Source: Rhodospirillaceae bacterium (GTDB lineage Bacteria; Pseudomonadota; Alphaproteobacteria; SHVP01). From it: a stretch of 64,000 nt of DNA. Under the pieces are notes generated by a model. It saw only the letters and a program-made list of their open reading frames with translations, was not told the origin of the DNA and searched no databases. Below, in pieces: positions 44,037-55,983 of this stretch (position 1 is the stretch's first letter; every line of letters starts with the position of its first letter). The position numbers were made by a program, and so were the translations under genes. The stretch spans positions 108,233-172,232 of the forward strand of contig PBKD01000006.1 in NCBI GenBank assembly GCA_002722055.1, written 5' to 3'.

Positions 44037-44783
44037 TTATAATTTTCTTTTATTTAGATTTCCAATATAATTTACAGACAGGTCAGAAGTGATAGACCAG
44101 TTATCTTTAATGGGATTGTATGTTATTCCCCTGAAGTCTATATTAATAAAACCAGAGTTTGAACAGTAGTTTCTCAATTCAGATGGTTTAACAAATTTAT
44201 TCCAATCATGCGTTCCTTTTGGAAGCCATCTCAAAATATACTCAGCACCAATTATTGCAAAAAAATAAGATTTTATAGTTCTATTCAAAGTTGCAATAAA
44301 CATTATTCCTCCAGGTTTAATTAGAGAGTAACAGGATGAAATAAATGTCTCTATATTTGATACATGTTCAACAACCTCCATATTAAGTATTACATCAAAT
44401 TTTTCACCCCACTCAACCAGTTGTTCTGCGCTAGAATTTATGTAATCTATTTTTAGTTTGCTTTGGTTAGAATGAGTTTTAGCTATTTTTATGTTTTTTT
44501 CTGATGGGTCCACCCCAACTACCTTACCTCCTAGTCTTGCCATTGGCTCAGAGAGAATACCTCCACCGCAACCAATATCGAGAATTCTTAGATTTTTGAA
44601 AGGTTTTGGATCTTTCGTATCAATATTGTAATAGCTTGTCAGCTTATTTTTTATATAGAGGATTCTTGCTGGGTTTAGGTTATGCAGTGGTTTGAAGGGC
44701 CCATATGGATCCCACCACTTATCAGCTATTGAGCTAAAGTTACTAATTTCGTTTTCATCGATTGTATTGTTATTCATTTCCAT
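44037..44783 (-). CDS. ubiG: Ubiquinone biosynthesis O-methyltransferase
   Basis: FSSIADKWWDPYGPFKPLHNLNPARILYI; LDIGCGGGILSEPMARLGGKVVGVDPSEKNI. Confidence 0.96.
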   Translation of the reverse strand: MEMNNNTIDENEISNFSSIADKWWDPYGPFKPLHNLNPARILYIKNKLTSYYNIDTKDPKPFKNLRILDIGCGGGILSEPMARLGGKVVGVDPSEKNIKIAKTHSNQSKLKIDYINSSAEQLVEWGEKFDVILNMEVVEHVSNIETFISSCYSLIKPGGIMFIATLNRTIKSYFFAIIGAEYILRWLPKGTHDWNKFVKPSELRNYCSNSGFINIDFRGITYNPIKDNWSITSDLSVNYIGNLNKRKL

Positions 44784-44878
44784 GATAATTATTATTATTT
44801 AAATATTAAATTAATTGATTATATTCAAAAGAATTAGTTGTTTACAAATTATTTGTTCATTATGTCAGGTCTTAAATT

Positions 44879-46099
44879 ATGTCAAGGTACTTGCTTAAAT
44901 TTGGTGGTACATCGTTAGCAGATATTAACCAAATACAAAATATAGCTTCTAGAATAAAAGTCATTTCAGATCAAGGGCACGAGTTGGCAGTTGTAGTTTC
45001 CGCTATGTCAGGAAAGACAAATGAGTTGATTTCTATGGTTTCAGAGGTTTCTGCTGATTACTGTCCTGAAGAGTATGATGTTATAGTTTCATCAGGAGAA
45101 CAAGTTAGCGCAGGGTTATTGGCAATTTCACTAAAAAAAATTGGTTTAAACTCCCGAAGTTGGCTTGGCTGGCAAATTCCAATAATTACAGAAGGTGTCC
45201 ACTCATTTTCAAGGATTAAAGATATCAATGTAAATGCCATTAATATAACATTAAAAAAAAGAGAAATAGCTGTTATTGCTGGATTCCAAGGTATTTCCTC
45301 ATCAGGTAGAATTACTACTTTAGGTAGGGGAGGTTCTGATACTAGTGCTGTAGCTCTTGCAGCTGCTTTGAAAGCTGATAGGTGTGATATTTATACGGAT
45401 GTAGATGGTGTATATACATCTGATCCAAGACTAGTTCCTAAAGCGAAAAAGCTGAATAAGGTTACCTACGAAGAGATGCTGGAAATGGCATCCCTAGGAG
45501 CCAAAGTATTACAGACTAGATCTGTTGAATTAGCTAAAAATAAAAAAGTTAGATTGCAAGTTTTGTCTAGCTTTAATAATGTTTCAGGCACAATGGTTGT
45601 AGATGAGGATGAGATATTGGAAAAAGAGATTGTTAGTGGCATAGCCTATTCCCCAAATGAAGCAAAAATTACAGTAAGCGGAGTATCTGACAAACCTGGT
45701 ATTGCTGCTAGAATTTTTGGTCCATTAGCTGATTCTGATATAAATGTAGATATGATTGTTCAAAATATTTCCTTAGACAAAAAAACTACAGATTTAACAT
45801 TTACTATTACTAGAAATCAATTGAAACAGGCTATTAATGTTCTTGAAAAAAATAAAGATAATTTAGGGTACGAAAAAATTATTTCTAATGACAAAGTTGT
45901 TAAAGTATCGGTTGTCGGGGTTGGAATGAGAAGTCATCCAGGAGTAGCACAAAAAATGTTTTCTATATTAGGTGAAAAAAATATTAATATTCATGTTATA
46001 TCTACTTCTGAAATTAAAGTAAGCGTACTGATTGATGAAGAGTATACTGAGCTTGCAGTAAGGTCGTTGCATACAGTATATGGTCTAGATGAAAACTAG
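44879..46099 (+). CDS. lysC: Aspartate kinase
   Basis: LLKFGGTSLADINQI; TLGRGGSDTSAVALAAAL; tandem ACT domains. Confidence 0.96.
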   Translation: MSRYLLKFGGTSLADINQIQNIASRIKVISDQGHELAVVVSAMSGKTNELISMVSEVSADYCPEEYDVIVSSGEQVSAGLLAISLKKIGLNSRSWLGWQIPIITEGVHSFSRIKDINVNAINITLKKREIAVIAGFQGISSSGRITTLGRGGSDTSAVALAAALKADRCDIYTDVDGVYTSDPRLVPKAKKLNKVTYEEMLEMASLGAKVLQTRSVELAKNKKVRLQVLSSFNNVSGTMVVDEDEILEKEIVSGIAYSPNEAKITVSGVSDKPGIAARIFGPLADSDINVDMIVQNISLDKKTTDLTFTITRNQLKQAINVLEKNKDNLGYEKIISNDKVVKVSVVGVGMRSHPGVAQKMFSILGEKNINIHVISTSEIKVSVLIDEEYTELAVRSLHTVYGLDEN

Positions 46100-47108
46100 T
46101 AAATATATTATGTCTGAAAGACTTCGTCTTTTATCAAAAAGAGGGTCCGAATTTTTAGGGGTAGATCATCCAATTTTGGGTGGAGCTATGAGTTGGCTCT
46201 CTGAGTCAAGACTTGTGTCAGCAATTTCAAATGCAGGGGGTTTTGGAGTTATTGCCTGTGGCTCCCTAAACCCAAGTGATTTAGAAAAAGAGATTGAAAA
46301 AACAAAGAAACTAACTGAACACCCTTTTGGAGTGAATCTTATTACAATGCATCCTCAATTGTCTGACTTGATTGACTGTTGTATAAAGCAAAATATTTCA
46401 CATGTTGTTTTAGCAGGAAGTATTCCATCAGCATCTTCAATCTTTAGACTTAAAACTGCTGGTGTTAAGGTCATTGGGTTTGCCCCGGCCCTTTCTTTAG
46501 CTAAAAGATTAATTAAATCTGGTTTAGATGCTCTTGTAATAGAAGGCATTGAAGCTGGAGGTCACGTTGGGCCTGTTTCAACAAACGTTTTAGCTCAAGA
46601 AATTTTACCTAATATAAATGAAGTTCCTATTTTTGTTGCAGGTGGAATCGGTAGAGGGGAAGCAATGTCTTTCTACCTTGAAATGGGTGCGAGTGGAGTT
46701 CAAATGGGGACAAGATTTGTTTGTGCGCATGAATGTATAGCTCATAAAAACTTTAAAAAAGCATTTTTAAAGGCTAACTCAAGAGATGCTATTTTGAGCA
46801 CACAATTAGATGATAGGTTTCCTGTTATTCCAGTAAGATCTCTCAAAAATAAAGGAACAAAACTTTTTTTAAAGAGGCAACAGGAAGTAATAAAAGATTT
46901 TGATAATGGAAAAAAAACTATGCCAGAAGCACAACTTGATATAGAGCATTTTTGGGCGGGTGCTCTGAAAAAGGCAGCTATAGAAGGTGATATTGATACT
47001 GGATCAGTAATGGCAGGGCAAAGTATAGGTTTAATTAAAAAAGAACAGAGTTTATCAGAAATAATTAATGAGTTTATTGTTCAGGCAGATTTTAAATATA
47101 ATAATTAA
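46089..47108 (+). CDS. Nitronate monooxygenase / FabK-like FMN protein
   Basis: LGVDHPILGGAMSWLSESRLVSAISNAGGFGVIACG; VIEGIEAGGHVGPVST; VFAGGIGRG-type motif. Confidence 0.88.
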   Translation: MKTSKYIMSERLRLLSKRGSEFLGVDHPILGGAMSWLSESRLVSAISNAGGFGVIACGSLNPSDLEKEIEKTKKLTEHPFGVNLITMHPQLSDLIDCCIKQNISHVVLAGSIPSASSIFRLKTAGVKVIGFAPALSLAKRLIKSGLDALVIEGIEAGGHVGPVSTNVLAQEILPNINEVPIFVAGGIGRGEAMSFYLEMGASGVQMGTRFVCAHECIAHKNFKKAFLKANSRDAILSTQLDDRFPVIPVRSLKNKGTKLFLKRQQEVIKDFDNGKKTMPEAQLDIEHFWAGALKKAAIEGDIDTGSVMAGQSIGLIKKEQSLSEIINEFIVQADFKYNN

Positions 47109-47169
47109 TTACTTTATAATTATTTTAATAGAAATTTTTTTAGGTTAATAGATGTAATCTAGGTGTTTT

Positions 47170-48309
47170 ATGACTGAAAATGATTCTGATGAATTGAAAT
47201 TTAATAGTAGATTAAAGCTTAAAAATATATCAAATCTATCAGATAGCTACGACGGTGTTGGAGCAGATCTTAAGATAGCCAGAAATAGAAAAGGTCTAAA
47301 AATTGAAGATGTAGCAAATTCAATAAGAATAAGTTCAATTTATATTAAGGCCATAGAGGAAGGCAGATTTGATGATTTACCTGGAGAGACATATATAGTT
47401 GGCTTCATTAAAACTTACAGTAAGTATCTTGGTTTAGATCAAGATATTATTTATGAGCAGTTTAAGAAAGAATCAGTCCGATCACAGAATGTTGCTCTTG
47501 AATTTCCTGTAACACGATATAGAGAAAATTTTCCAACGAAAAAAATTATTTTTTCTTGTCTAGCTTTAATTATATTAGCATATTTTGTATATGTTTATTT
47601 TTTTGGTGGTAGTAGAGAAGTAGTAAAAAATATTGATACAGTACCAGAGACAATACTTAATAGCACTGATAATATTATATCAGATAAAGAACAAAATTTG
47701 TTATCTAAAGTAGAAAATAAATATTTAAACACTAAAGAATCATATCAAAATTTATCTCAGAAAAAAAACTTTCAAAATTCTGATTCTGTTAAAGAAACAG
47801 AGAAAGATATTTTAGTTGAAAATAAAGATATAAAAGAAAAAGAGAATATGACCGAAAAACTGAATTACGAAGAAAAAATTGAAAATAATATGGATAAATT
47901 AAATGAGAATATCTATGAAGATGCATATGAGGAAGAGGAAATTATTGAGGATCCAATAAATATTCAAAATGGATCAGTAGTCTCAAACAATATACAAGAG
48001 ACAAGTGAAAACATGAACGAAGATTTAAATAAAAATGAAGTATCAGAAAACATAGAATTATCAGCTTCAAAAAATTATATTATGGCTAATGAAGATATAT
48101 GGGTTCATATAAATATAATTGATGGAGCAGTTATTTTTTCTGGTATTATTCGTAAGGGAAATAGATTAAACATACCTGAGACAGTTAAATGGAATTTATC
48201 AACAGGAAACGCCGGTTCATTGGAGATATTTATTAATGATAAAAAATTGGCTCCTCCAGGTGGAAAAGGTCAAATACTTAAGAATTTTTCAATTTACCAA
48301 GAAGATTAA
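47170..48309 (+). CDS. RodZ-like HTH/TM/DUF4115 protein
   Basis: N-terminal HTH ([57 protein letters not shown]), TM helix, C-terminal beta domain. Confidence 0.88.
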   Translation: MTENDSDELKFNSRLKLKNISNLSDSYDGVGADLKIARNRKGLKIEDVANSIRISSIYIKAIEEGRFDDLPGETYIVGFIKTYSKYLGLDQDIIYEQFKKESVRSQNVALEFPVTRYRENFPTKKIIFSCLALIILAYFVYVYFFGGSREVVKNIDTVPETILNSTDNIISDKEQNLLSKVENKYLNTKESYQNLSQKKNFQNSDSVKETEKDILVENKDIKEKENMTEKLNYEEKIENNMDKLNENIYEDAYEEEEIIEDPINIQNGSVVSNNIQETSENMNEDLNKNEVSENIELSASKNYIMANEDIWVHINIIDGAVIFSGIIRKGNRLNIPETVKWNLSTGNAGSLEIFINDKKLAPPGGKGQILKNFSIYQED

Positions 48310-48329
48310 ATTGGGTTAGAGAGAGAATA

Positions 48330-49451
48330 ATGTCAGAAAATTTTTTTCAAAAGATCAAAAGAAAAAAAACAAGAAAAATTAAAGTGGGTGATGTAAGTGT
48401 TGGAGGTGAGAGTCAAATTTCAGTTCAGTCAATGACTAATACTACTACTACAAATATTGGTGCAACTGTAAAACAAATTAATCAGTTAGCTGAGTTTGGA
48501 GCTGATATAGTAAGAGTTTCTTGTCCGGATAAAGAATCAAGTAAAGCAATTAAAGAAATAACTCAAGAAGTTGATGTTCCTATTGTGGCTGATGTTCATT
48601 TTCATTATCAAAGAGGGATAGAATCGATAATTTCTGGTGCCTCCTGCCTAAGAATAAATCCAGGAAATATTGGTTCCAGAGAAAAATTAAAAGAGCTTGT
48701 AAAAGTCGCTAAAGATTATGGTGTTTCAATGAGAGTAGGTGTAAACGCAGGATCTTTAGAGAAAAATTTGCTAGAAAAATATGGCGAGCCATGTCCACAA
48801 GCAATGGTTGAAAGCGCAACTGCGACTGCAAATTTTCTTGAGGATCTAGATTTTAATCAATTTAAAATTAGTGTAAAAGCATCAAATATTTTTTTAGCTA
48901 TTGAATCATATAGAAAATTGTCTCTAGTAACTGATGCTCCTTTGCATCTAGGAGTTACTGAAGCAGGTTCATATACACCTGGTACTATAAAATCATCAAT
49001 AGGTATTGCATCATTACTAATGGATGGTATTGGTGATACTTTGAGAGTTTCGCTATCTTCTAATCCAATAGATGAAATTAAGGTTGGTTTTGAGATATTA
49101 AAATCATTAGGTATAAGAAATAGAGGGCTTACAATTATTTCTTGTCCATCTTGTGCGCGCCAGGGTTTTCCGGTAATTGATACGGTCGCAAAGCTTGAAA
49201 AAAAATTTTCATACCTGACTACACCTTTGACTCTTTCAATAATCGGTTGTGTAGTAAATGGACCTGGAGAGGCAAAAAAAACAGACATTGCTATAACAGG
49301 TGGAAAATCTAATCATATGGTCTATATTAATGGTTTGGCAGATCACAAGGTGTCTGACGATAAACTTTTTGAGCATTTAGTTGAGTTAATTGAAACTAAA
49401 ATTAATGAAATAGAAAATAAAAATTCAAGCTTTATAGCTTCAGTGCAATAA
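48330..49451 (+). CDS. ispG: 4-hydroxy-3-methylbut-2-enyl-diphosphate synthase
   Basis: [52 protein letters not shown]. Confidence 0.96.
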   Translation: MSENFFQKIKRKKTRKIKVGDVSVGGESQISVQSMTNTTTTNIGATVKQINQLAEFGADIVRVSCPDKESSKAIKEITQEVDVPIVADVHFHYQRGIESIISGASCLRINPGNIGSREKLKELVKVAKDYGVSMRVGVNAGSLEKNLLEKYGEPCPQAMVESATATANFLEDLDFNQFKISVKASNIFLAIESYRKLSLVTDAPLHLGVTEAGSYTPGTIKSSIGIASLLMDGIGDTLRVSLSSNPIDEIKVGFEILKSLGIRNRGLTIISCPSCARQGFPVIDTVAKLEKKFSYLTTPLTLSIIGCVVNGPGEAKKTDIAITGGKSNHMVYINGLADHKVSDDKLFEHLVELIETKINEIENKNSSFIASVQ

Positions 49452-49476
49452 TTTATTGTAATATTAGGAAGATTTG

Positions 49477-50733
49477 ATGTCACTTAAATTAGTCAGAGGT
49501 ACTAGGGATATTTATGAGAAAGAAAATGATCATTTTCGTAAAATTATAACCCTTTTCAAAAATGTTTCCGAAAGATATGGTTATAAAGAAATTTCTACAC
49601 CCATAATTGAATATTCAGAAGTTTTTGAGAAAACCCTTGGAGAATCAAGTGATGTTGTTTCAAAGGAAATGTATAAATTTCAAGACAGAAGTGGTAATAA
49701 TTTAACTTTAAGACCAGAAGGAACAGCAGGAATAGCAAGGGCTTTCATCTCTGGTAAAATGAAAAATCAATTACCAATTAGATTTTTATATTATGGCCCT
49801 ATGTTTAGATATGAACGTCCCCAGAAAGGAAGGTTTAGGCAATTTAATCAAATAGGGATAGAACTTTTAGGTATTTCAGATTATCAGGCTGATGTAGAAG
49901 TCATTGCATTAGGATATCATATATTAAAAGATTTAGGCTTAAATGATAAAATTTCACTTTTAATTAACAGCTTAGGCGATTTGGAAAGTAGAGAGAAATA
50001 TAAAAAAGAACTTATAAGTTATTTAAATAATTATAAAAACGAATTGTCTGACGAGAGTTTAATTAGACTAGATAAAAACCCTTTACGAATATTAGACTCA
50101 AAAAATAAAAATGATATAAAAATATTAGAAAATGCCCCAAATTTCCTAAATTATTTAAATGATAATTCAAAATTTTTTTTTGATAAAACCTGCAAAGGTT
50201 TAGAAAACTTAGATATACCTTTTACCATAGAAACAAATCTAGTCAGAGGTTTTGATTATTATTGTCATACTGCTTTTGAGTTTGTTACGAATGAACTTGG
50301 TGCACAAAATGCGATTATTGCTGGCGGTCGCTATGATGGTTTAATCAGTAGCATGGGAGGTGATGATACTCCTGGCATAGGTTGGGCTGGAGGTCTTGAA
50401 CGATTAGGTCTACTTATCCCTGAGGTTGATGATTTAAAAAGACCAGTTTGTCTGCTATCAATTAATAATAGTTCTGATAATTTAATTAGTAAATTGGCGT
50501 ATGAATTACGCAATAGTGGTTTCATTGTTAGTGTGATAAGGGGAGGTAATATATCGAAAAGTATAAACAAATCTAATAAAATTAATTCCAAGTATGTGGT
50601 TATAGTTGGGGAAGAAGAGTTAAAGAGCGGCTTATTTCCTGTCAAAGATCTTGATAGTAGCAAACAAAATAATATTAAATTAGGTGAGATTTGTAATTTT
50701 CTGAAAGGTCTTGAAAATGATAGATCAAAATAA
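49477..50733 (+). CDS. hisS: Histidyl-tRNA synthetase
   Basis: [53 protein letters not shown]. Confidence 0.96.
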   Translation: MSLKLVRGTRDIYEKENDHFRKIITLFKNVSERYGYKEISTPIIEYSEVFEKTLGESSDVVSKEMYKFQDRSGNNLTLRPEGTAGIARAFISGKMKNQLPIRFLYYGPMFRYERPQKGRFRQFNQIGIELLGISDYQADVEVIALGYHILKDLGLNDKISLLINSLGDLESREKYKKELISYLNNYKNELSDESLIRLDKNPLRILDSKNKNDIKILENAPNFLNYLNDNSKFFFDKTCKGLENLDIPFTIETNLVRGFDYYCHTAFEFVTNELGAQNAIIAGGRYDGLISSMGGDDTPGIGWAGGLERLGLLIPEVDDLKRPVCLLSINNSSDNLISKLAYELRNSGFIVSVIRGGNISKSINKSNKINSKYVVIVGEEELKSGLFPVKDLDSSKQNNIKLGEICNFLKGLENDRSK

Positions 50734-51787
50734 AATTGATGAAATATTAAAAAAATTTGACTTAATGCAAAATAACTTAAATGAAGAAAAAGATAGTGAA
50801 AAATATGTTTTACTTTCAAAACAATTTTCAGACTTCTCCCCAATTGCCAAAGCAGCTAAAGTTTTAAATGATTTATATTTAGAAATAGAGAGCTTAGATG
50901 AAATTTTAGAGGATGATCAAAGTGAGGAAGAATTTAAAAAACTTGCAGAAAATGAAAAACATCAAATTAAAGATAATATTTTAGAAAATCAGACTAAATT
51001 ATCAATTCTATTACTTCCTAAGGATGAAGCAGATTCCAGGAATGTTATTTTAGAAGTAAGAGCAGGTACCGGAGGAGATGAGGCTGCTATGTTTGGTGCA
51101 GATCTTTTTAGGATGTATCAGAGATATTCAGATATAAATTCCTGGAAATTTGAAATAATGAATTTATCAGAAAATAGTATTGGTGGTTTAAAAGAAGCAT
51201 CAGCAAATATTTCAGGAAAAAATGTATTTTCAAAATTAAAATTTGAGTCAGGTGTTCATAGGGTACAGCGAGTTCCAATTACAGAATCAAGCGGAAGAAT
51301 ACATACATCTGCTGCAACAGTAGCCGTCTTACCCGAAGCGGAGGACGTAGATGTTAATATTGAGGATAAAGATATTAGAATAGATGTTTTTAGGGCTTCA
51401 GGGCCTGGTGGTCAGTCAGTAAATACAACTGATAGTGCAGTAAGAATAACACATTTACCATCCGGTATAGTTGTAACACAACAAGATGAAAAATCTCAGC
51501 ACAAAAATAAATCAAAAGCTCTAAAAATTTTAAGAGCTAGGCTGTTTGAGGTAGAAAGATCTAAAATCAACTCTGAGAGAGCGGAAGCTAGAAGGTCACA
51601 AGTTGGAACTGGAGATAGATCTGAGAGAATACGAACATATAATTTCCCACAAAATAGATTAACAGATCACAGGGTTAATTTAACTATACATAAACTAGAC
51701 AGAATTCTTACAGGTGAGCTTTTAAATGAAGTAATTAATGAATTAATTTTAGTTGATCAGGAAGAACGTTTGAAAAATCTTTCATGA
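50717..51787 (+). CDS. prfA: Peptide chain release factor 1
   Basis: [52 protein letters not shown] at 50717 preferred. Confidence 0.97.
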   Translation: MIDQNKIDEILKKFDLMQNNLNEEKDSEKYVLLSKQFSDFSPIAKAAKVLNDLYLEIESLDEILEDDQSEEEFKKLAENEKHQIKDNILENQTKLSILLLPKDEADSRNVILEVRAGTGGDEAAMFGADLFRMYQRYSDINSWKFEIMNLSENSIGGLKEASANISGKNVFSKLKFESGVHRVQRVPITESSGRIHTSAATVAVLPEAEDVDVNIEDKDIRIDVFRASGPGGQSVNTTDSAVRITHLPSGIVVTQQDEKSQHKNKSKALKILRARLFEVERSKINSERAEARRSQVGTGDRSERIRTYNFPQNRLTDHRVNLTIHKLDRILTGELLNEVINELILVDQEERLKNLS

Positions 51788-52644
51788 CTAATTATCCTAT
51801 CTCGAAAATTCTTAATGTAGGTACGAAAAAATTGAAATCTTGTGGTATTTTTGGTGCAAGAAGAGATGCAAGGATACTATTATCCAAGGTTTTAGGAATA
51901 GAGTCAGAGTTAATCATTTCTAATCCTGATAGAGTTATCGAAAAGTATTCAGAAGAACTTTTTTTTAAATATATTAGTAGGAGATGTGAAAGAGAGCCTG
52001 TATCAAAAATAATTGGTGAAAAGTTCTTCTGGAAAGAGAAATTCTTTGTTAATTCCTGTGTCTTAGATCCACGACCTGATAGTGAGATTATAATTGAGTC
52101 AGTTTTAAAATATAATAATTTTTTAGATAAAGATGTAAGTATCCTTGATATAGGTACTGGAAGTGGAGCTTTATTATTATCATTATTGGCTGAATTTCCT
52201 CAATCAATAGGATTAGGTATAGATAGATCATTTAAGGCCATTAAAGTTGCTAAGCAAAATTCCAGAAATTTAGGTCTTAATAATAGGGCAAATTTTGCTG
52301 TAATGGATTGGTGCAGTGGAGTTAACACCAAATTTGATATAGTAATCTCAAATCCACCCTATATCCCGACTTCAAATATTCAGACTCTTTCTCCAGAGGT
52401 CAGGTTATATGACCCACAAATTGCTCTTAATGGAGGGAAAGATGGGGTCAAACATATAGAGACAATTCTAAAATCAATCCCAAAAATCTTAAGTATTGGA
52501 GGTTTTGCAGTAATTGAGATAGGTTATAATCAATTATCAATGGTTGAGAAAAAAATTTTGTCAAATCACTTAAGAATAATTGAAATTTTTAGGGACTTAT
52601 CGGGAATTGACCGTTGCATAGTTGTCTCTCTTGTAGGAAAATAG
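51784..52644 (+). CDS. prmC: Release factor glutamine methyltransferase
   Basis: [29 protein letters not shown]; overlaps prfA stop. Confidence 0.95.
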   Translation: MTNYPISKILNVGTKKLKSCGIFGARRDARILLSKVLGIESELIISNPDRVIEKYSEELFFKYISRRCEREPVSKIIGEKFFWKEKFFVNSCVLDPRPDSEIIIESVLKYNNFLDKDVSILDIGTGSGALLLSLLAEFPQSIGLGIDRSFKAIKVAKQNSRNLGLNNRANFAVMDWCSGVNTKFDIVISNPPYIPTSNIQTLSPEVRLYDPQIALNGGKDGVKHIETILKSIPKILSIGGFAVIEIGYNQLSMVEKKILSNHLRIIEIFRDLSGIDRCIVVSLVGK

Positions 52645-52818
52645 AAAATAGTTGTTGGCATATAGTAAAACTCATACTAGGGTCAATATTGAGAATTTTA
52701 TTAATTCACTGAGATTCAGTAAATTGAGAATAACTCAAAATATAAACAAAATTAAAATTTTAATATATAGACCCTGAGGTATTTCTGATGGGTCAAGAAT
52801 AGATTCATTTAAAGATTA

Positions 52819-53307
52819 ATGAGACATAGTAACCCAAGAAGACCAAAATCAAACCGAACTAATGGCAAAAGGTCTTATAACAACGGTCAAAACCGAAGTT
52901 TTGAGAGCAATGGTGCTGGAGCAAAATTGAGAGGGACAGCTTCACAAGTATTTGAAAAGTATATTGCCTTAGCAAGAGATGCTTCCTCAAGTGGTGATAG
53001 AATTTCTGCTGAAAACTTTTTTCAACATGCAGAGCATTATTTCAGGATCCAAAACTTAATTCCACAAGAAAAAAAACCTAAAGAGGGTGAAAAGCTTAGT
53101 GAAGATATTACTAGTCCACAAAAAAATTCAGATGAAGGTGATCATAACTCTTCTAATGAGCCAAATTTAATAAATGGCGATGAAAAAAAAGAGGCTTCCC
53201 CAGAAATTCATGAAAAAGAAGAAAGCTCTAAGCCCAGACAGAGGAAGAAAAGAAGTTCTGCGAATATAAAAAATAATCAAGCCTCTGAGGGTGATACAAT
53301 AAGTTAA
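52819..53307 (+). CDS. DUF4167 domain protein
   Basis: GAGAKLRGTASQVFEKYIALARDASSSGDRISAENFFQHAEHYFRI. Confidence 0.9.
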   Translation: MRHSNPRRPKSNRTNGKRSYNNGQNRSFESNGAGAKLRGTASQVFEKYIALARDASSSGDRISAENFFQHAEHYFRIQNLIPQEKKPKEGEKLSEDITSPQKNSDEGDHNSSNEPNLINGDEKKEASPEIHEKEESSKPRQRKKRSSANIKNNQASEGDTIS

Positions 53308-53411
53308 TTTTTAATTAATTTCATTGAATTAAATTAATTTAATCCCATTTAAATACTTATACTTTATTTTTGTATTAATTTTTTATTAATAAAATTTGAT
53401 AATATAGTTAA

Positions 53412-55958
53412 ATGGAAAACTTTAATAATAATTCAAAACAAATATTTCATGATGCTCAGATATTAGCTTCAAACCTTAGCCATCAAAGGCTAATACCAGA
53501 GCATATTTTAATTTGTATGTTGTCTGAAGAAATAATTGAAAAAATAATCAAATCATCTGGTGGAAATATACTTAATCTTAAACAAGTATTAAATGAATAC
53601 TTAAAAAACTTTCCAAAAGTAATTGAAGATAAGAAAAATACTATTTATCTCGATAAGGAAACTAAAATATTAATTAATTTTTTGGAAAGCCAGGATAAAT
53701 CAAATCAGAAAAAATATGAAATAGATCCCGTAACTATACTTTTAGCAATAATATCTATCCCTGAGTTAAATGTATGCATGTTAATTAAGAAGTCTGGCAT
53801 TGACTTAACAAAGTTAAAAAAAGAAGCTAATAGTAATAAGTTTTTATACACCGAGCCAAATGTAAATAAAAAAACGTTAGATAAGTTTGCTAGAGATTTA
53901 ACTAAGGAAGCCTCAGAAGGGAAATTAGATCCTGTAATTGGCAGAGATGATGAAATAAGAAGATCAATTCAAGTGCTTTCAAGAAGAACTAAAAATAATC
54001 CTATTTTAATTGGAGAGCCTGGAGTAGGAAAAACAGCAATCGTGGAGGGTTTGGCATTAAGAATAGTAAACTCAGATGTGCCTGAAATATTAAAAAATAA
54101 AAAAATAATGTCCTTGGATATAGGTCAACTTATAGCTGGTGCAAAGTTTAGAGGCGAATTTGAAGAAAGATTAAAATCTGTACTTGCTGAAGTATCTAAT
54201 TCAAAAGACTCAATAATATTATTTATTGATGAGATACATACAATAGTTGGTACGGGTGCATCGGAAGGAGCAATGGATGCTTCGAATCTTTTAAAGCCTC
54301 AACTAGCAAGAGGTGATTTACATTGTATTGGTGCGACTACGTTAAAAGAACATTCTAAATATATTGAAAAAGACGCTGCACTTGCCAGGCGATTCCAAAC
54401 AATTTACATCAATGAACCATCTATAGAGGATTCAATATCAATTCTGAGAGGTTTAAAAGAAAAATATGAAATTCATCATGGACTTCCTATTTCTGATAAA
54501 GCAATTATTGCTGCTTGCGAACTATCTGATAGATATATCTCTGACAGGTTTCTTCCAGATAAGGCGATAGACCTTATAGATGAAGCTTCAAGTAAATTGA
54601 GAATGGAAATTGATTCAAAGCCAATAGATTTGGATGAAACTGAAAGAAGACTTACGCAATATAAAATAGAACTAGAAGCTATAAATAAAGAAAATGATGA
54701 CCATTCAAAAAAAAGGATAGATATACTTGAAAGTGAAATAAAAAATCTTTCAGAAAAAAAATCAGTATATGAAAAAAAATGGAAAGATGAAAAGAAAAGG
54801 TTATCAGATAATAACGATCTTAAAGAAAAGATAGATGCATATAAGAATGAGCTTTCGATTGTAAAAAGAAAAGGTGACTTAACACGTGCAGGTCAATTAA
54901 CTTACAGTATTATCCCAGAACTAGAGGTGGCTTTACAGAAAACTGAAAATTCTGAGAATAATAAGGACCTTTTTGAGGCTGTAGATGATGAGGATATAGC
55001 CTCAATTGTTTCAAAGTGGACTGGGATACCAGTGAGTAAAATGCTTGATGAAGAGCAAAACAAAATTTTATCTATTGAAAGTTATTTAAATAATAAGGTT
55101 ATTGGTCAATATGAAGCAATTAAAAAAATTTCTGATACTGTCAAAAGATCTAGGGCAGGTTTGAATGATCCCTCTAAACCTATAGGATCTTTTATTTTTG
55201 TTGGTCCAACAGGTGTAGGAAAAACACAATTAACAAAAGCACTAGCTGATTTCTTATTTGACGATGAGAGGGCACTTGCTAGAATTGATATGGCAGAGTA
55301 TATGGAGAAACATTCAGTAGCACGACTTATAGGATCGCCTCCTGGTTATGTAGGATATGATGAAGGTGGGGTCTTGACAGAATCAATAAGAAGAAGACCT
55401 TACCAGGTTATATTATTTGATGAAATAGAGAAAGCTCATAAGGATGTATTCAATATTTTTCTGCAAATTCTTGATGATGGTAGGTTAACAGATGGTCAAG
55501 GAAGAACTATCAATTTTTCAAATACAATAATTATAATGACTTCAAACCTTGGAGCAAAATACTATTCTAAAAAAAATCTATCCAGCACAATAGAGTTAAA
55601 TAAATTAATTTCTAATGAGGTAAAAAATAATTTTAATCCTGAATTTGTTAACAGACTTGATGATATTATTGTTTTTAACCAATTAGATATAGAAAGTATT
55701 AATAAGATAGTTCTTATAGAACTAAATAGTTTTAAATCTCTACTTGCAGATAAAGGAATTGATTTAGTTTTCGATGATAGAGTGATAGATAATCTCTCAA
55801 GAGAAGGTTACGATGAGCTTTATGGCGCTCGACCAATCAAAAGATTAATACAAACAAAAATTAAAGATAGGGTTGCAACTAAGATACTAGAAGAAAAATA
55901 CCCTAGAGGAAGTTGCATAAAATTATTTTTAGAAAATAATATTTTAAATATAAATTAA
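53412..55958 (+). CDS. clpB: ATP-dependent chaperone ClpB
   Basis: Two AAA+ modules ([34 protein letters not shown]), coiled-coil middle domain; [27 protein letters not shown]. Confidence 0.95.
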   Translation: MENFNNNSKQIFHDAQILASNLSHQRLIPEHILICMLSEEIIEKIIKSSGGNILNLKQVLNEYLKNFPKVIEDKKNTIYLDKETKILINFLESQDKSNQKKYEIDPVTILLAIISIPELNVCMLIKKSGIDLTKLKKEANSNKFLYTEPNVNKKTLDKFARDLTKEASEGKLDPVIGRDDEIRRSIQVLSRRTKNNPILIGEPGVGKTAIVEGLALRIVNSDVPEILKNKKIMSLDIGQLIAGAKFRGEFEERLKSVLAEVSNSKDSIILFIDEIHTIVGTGASEGAMDASNLLKPQLARGDLHCIGATTLKEHSKYIEKDAALARRFQTIYINEPSIEDSISILRGLKEKYEIHHGLPISDKAIIAACELSDRYISDRFLPDKAIDLIDEASSKLRMEIDSKPIDLDETERRLTQYKIELEAINKENDDHSKKRIDILESEIKNLSEKKSVYEKKWKDEKKRLSDNNDLKEKIDAYKNELSIVKRKGDLTRAGQLTYSIIPELEVALQKTENSENNKDLFEAVDDEDIASIVSKWTGIPVSKMLDEEQNKILSIESYLNNKVIGQYEAIKKISDTVKRSRAGLNDPSKPIGSFIFVGPTGVGKTQLTKALADFLFDDERALARIDMAEYMEKHSVARLIGSPPGYVGYDEGGVLTESIRRRPYQVILFDEIEKAHKDVFNIFLQILDDGRLTDGQGRTINFSNTIIIMTSNLGAKYYSKKNLSSTIELNKLISNEVKNNFNPEFVNRLDDIIVFNQLDIESINKIVLIELNSFKSLLADKGIDLVFDDRVIDNLSREGYDELYGARPIKRLIQTKIKDRVATKILEEKYPRGSCIKLFLENNILNIN

Positions 55959-55983
55959 AATTTGTATGAATTTTCTATGTAAC

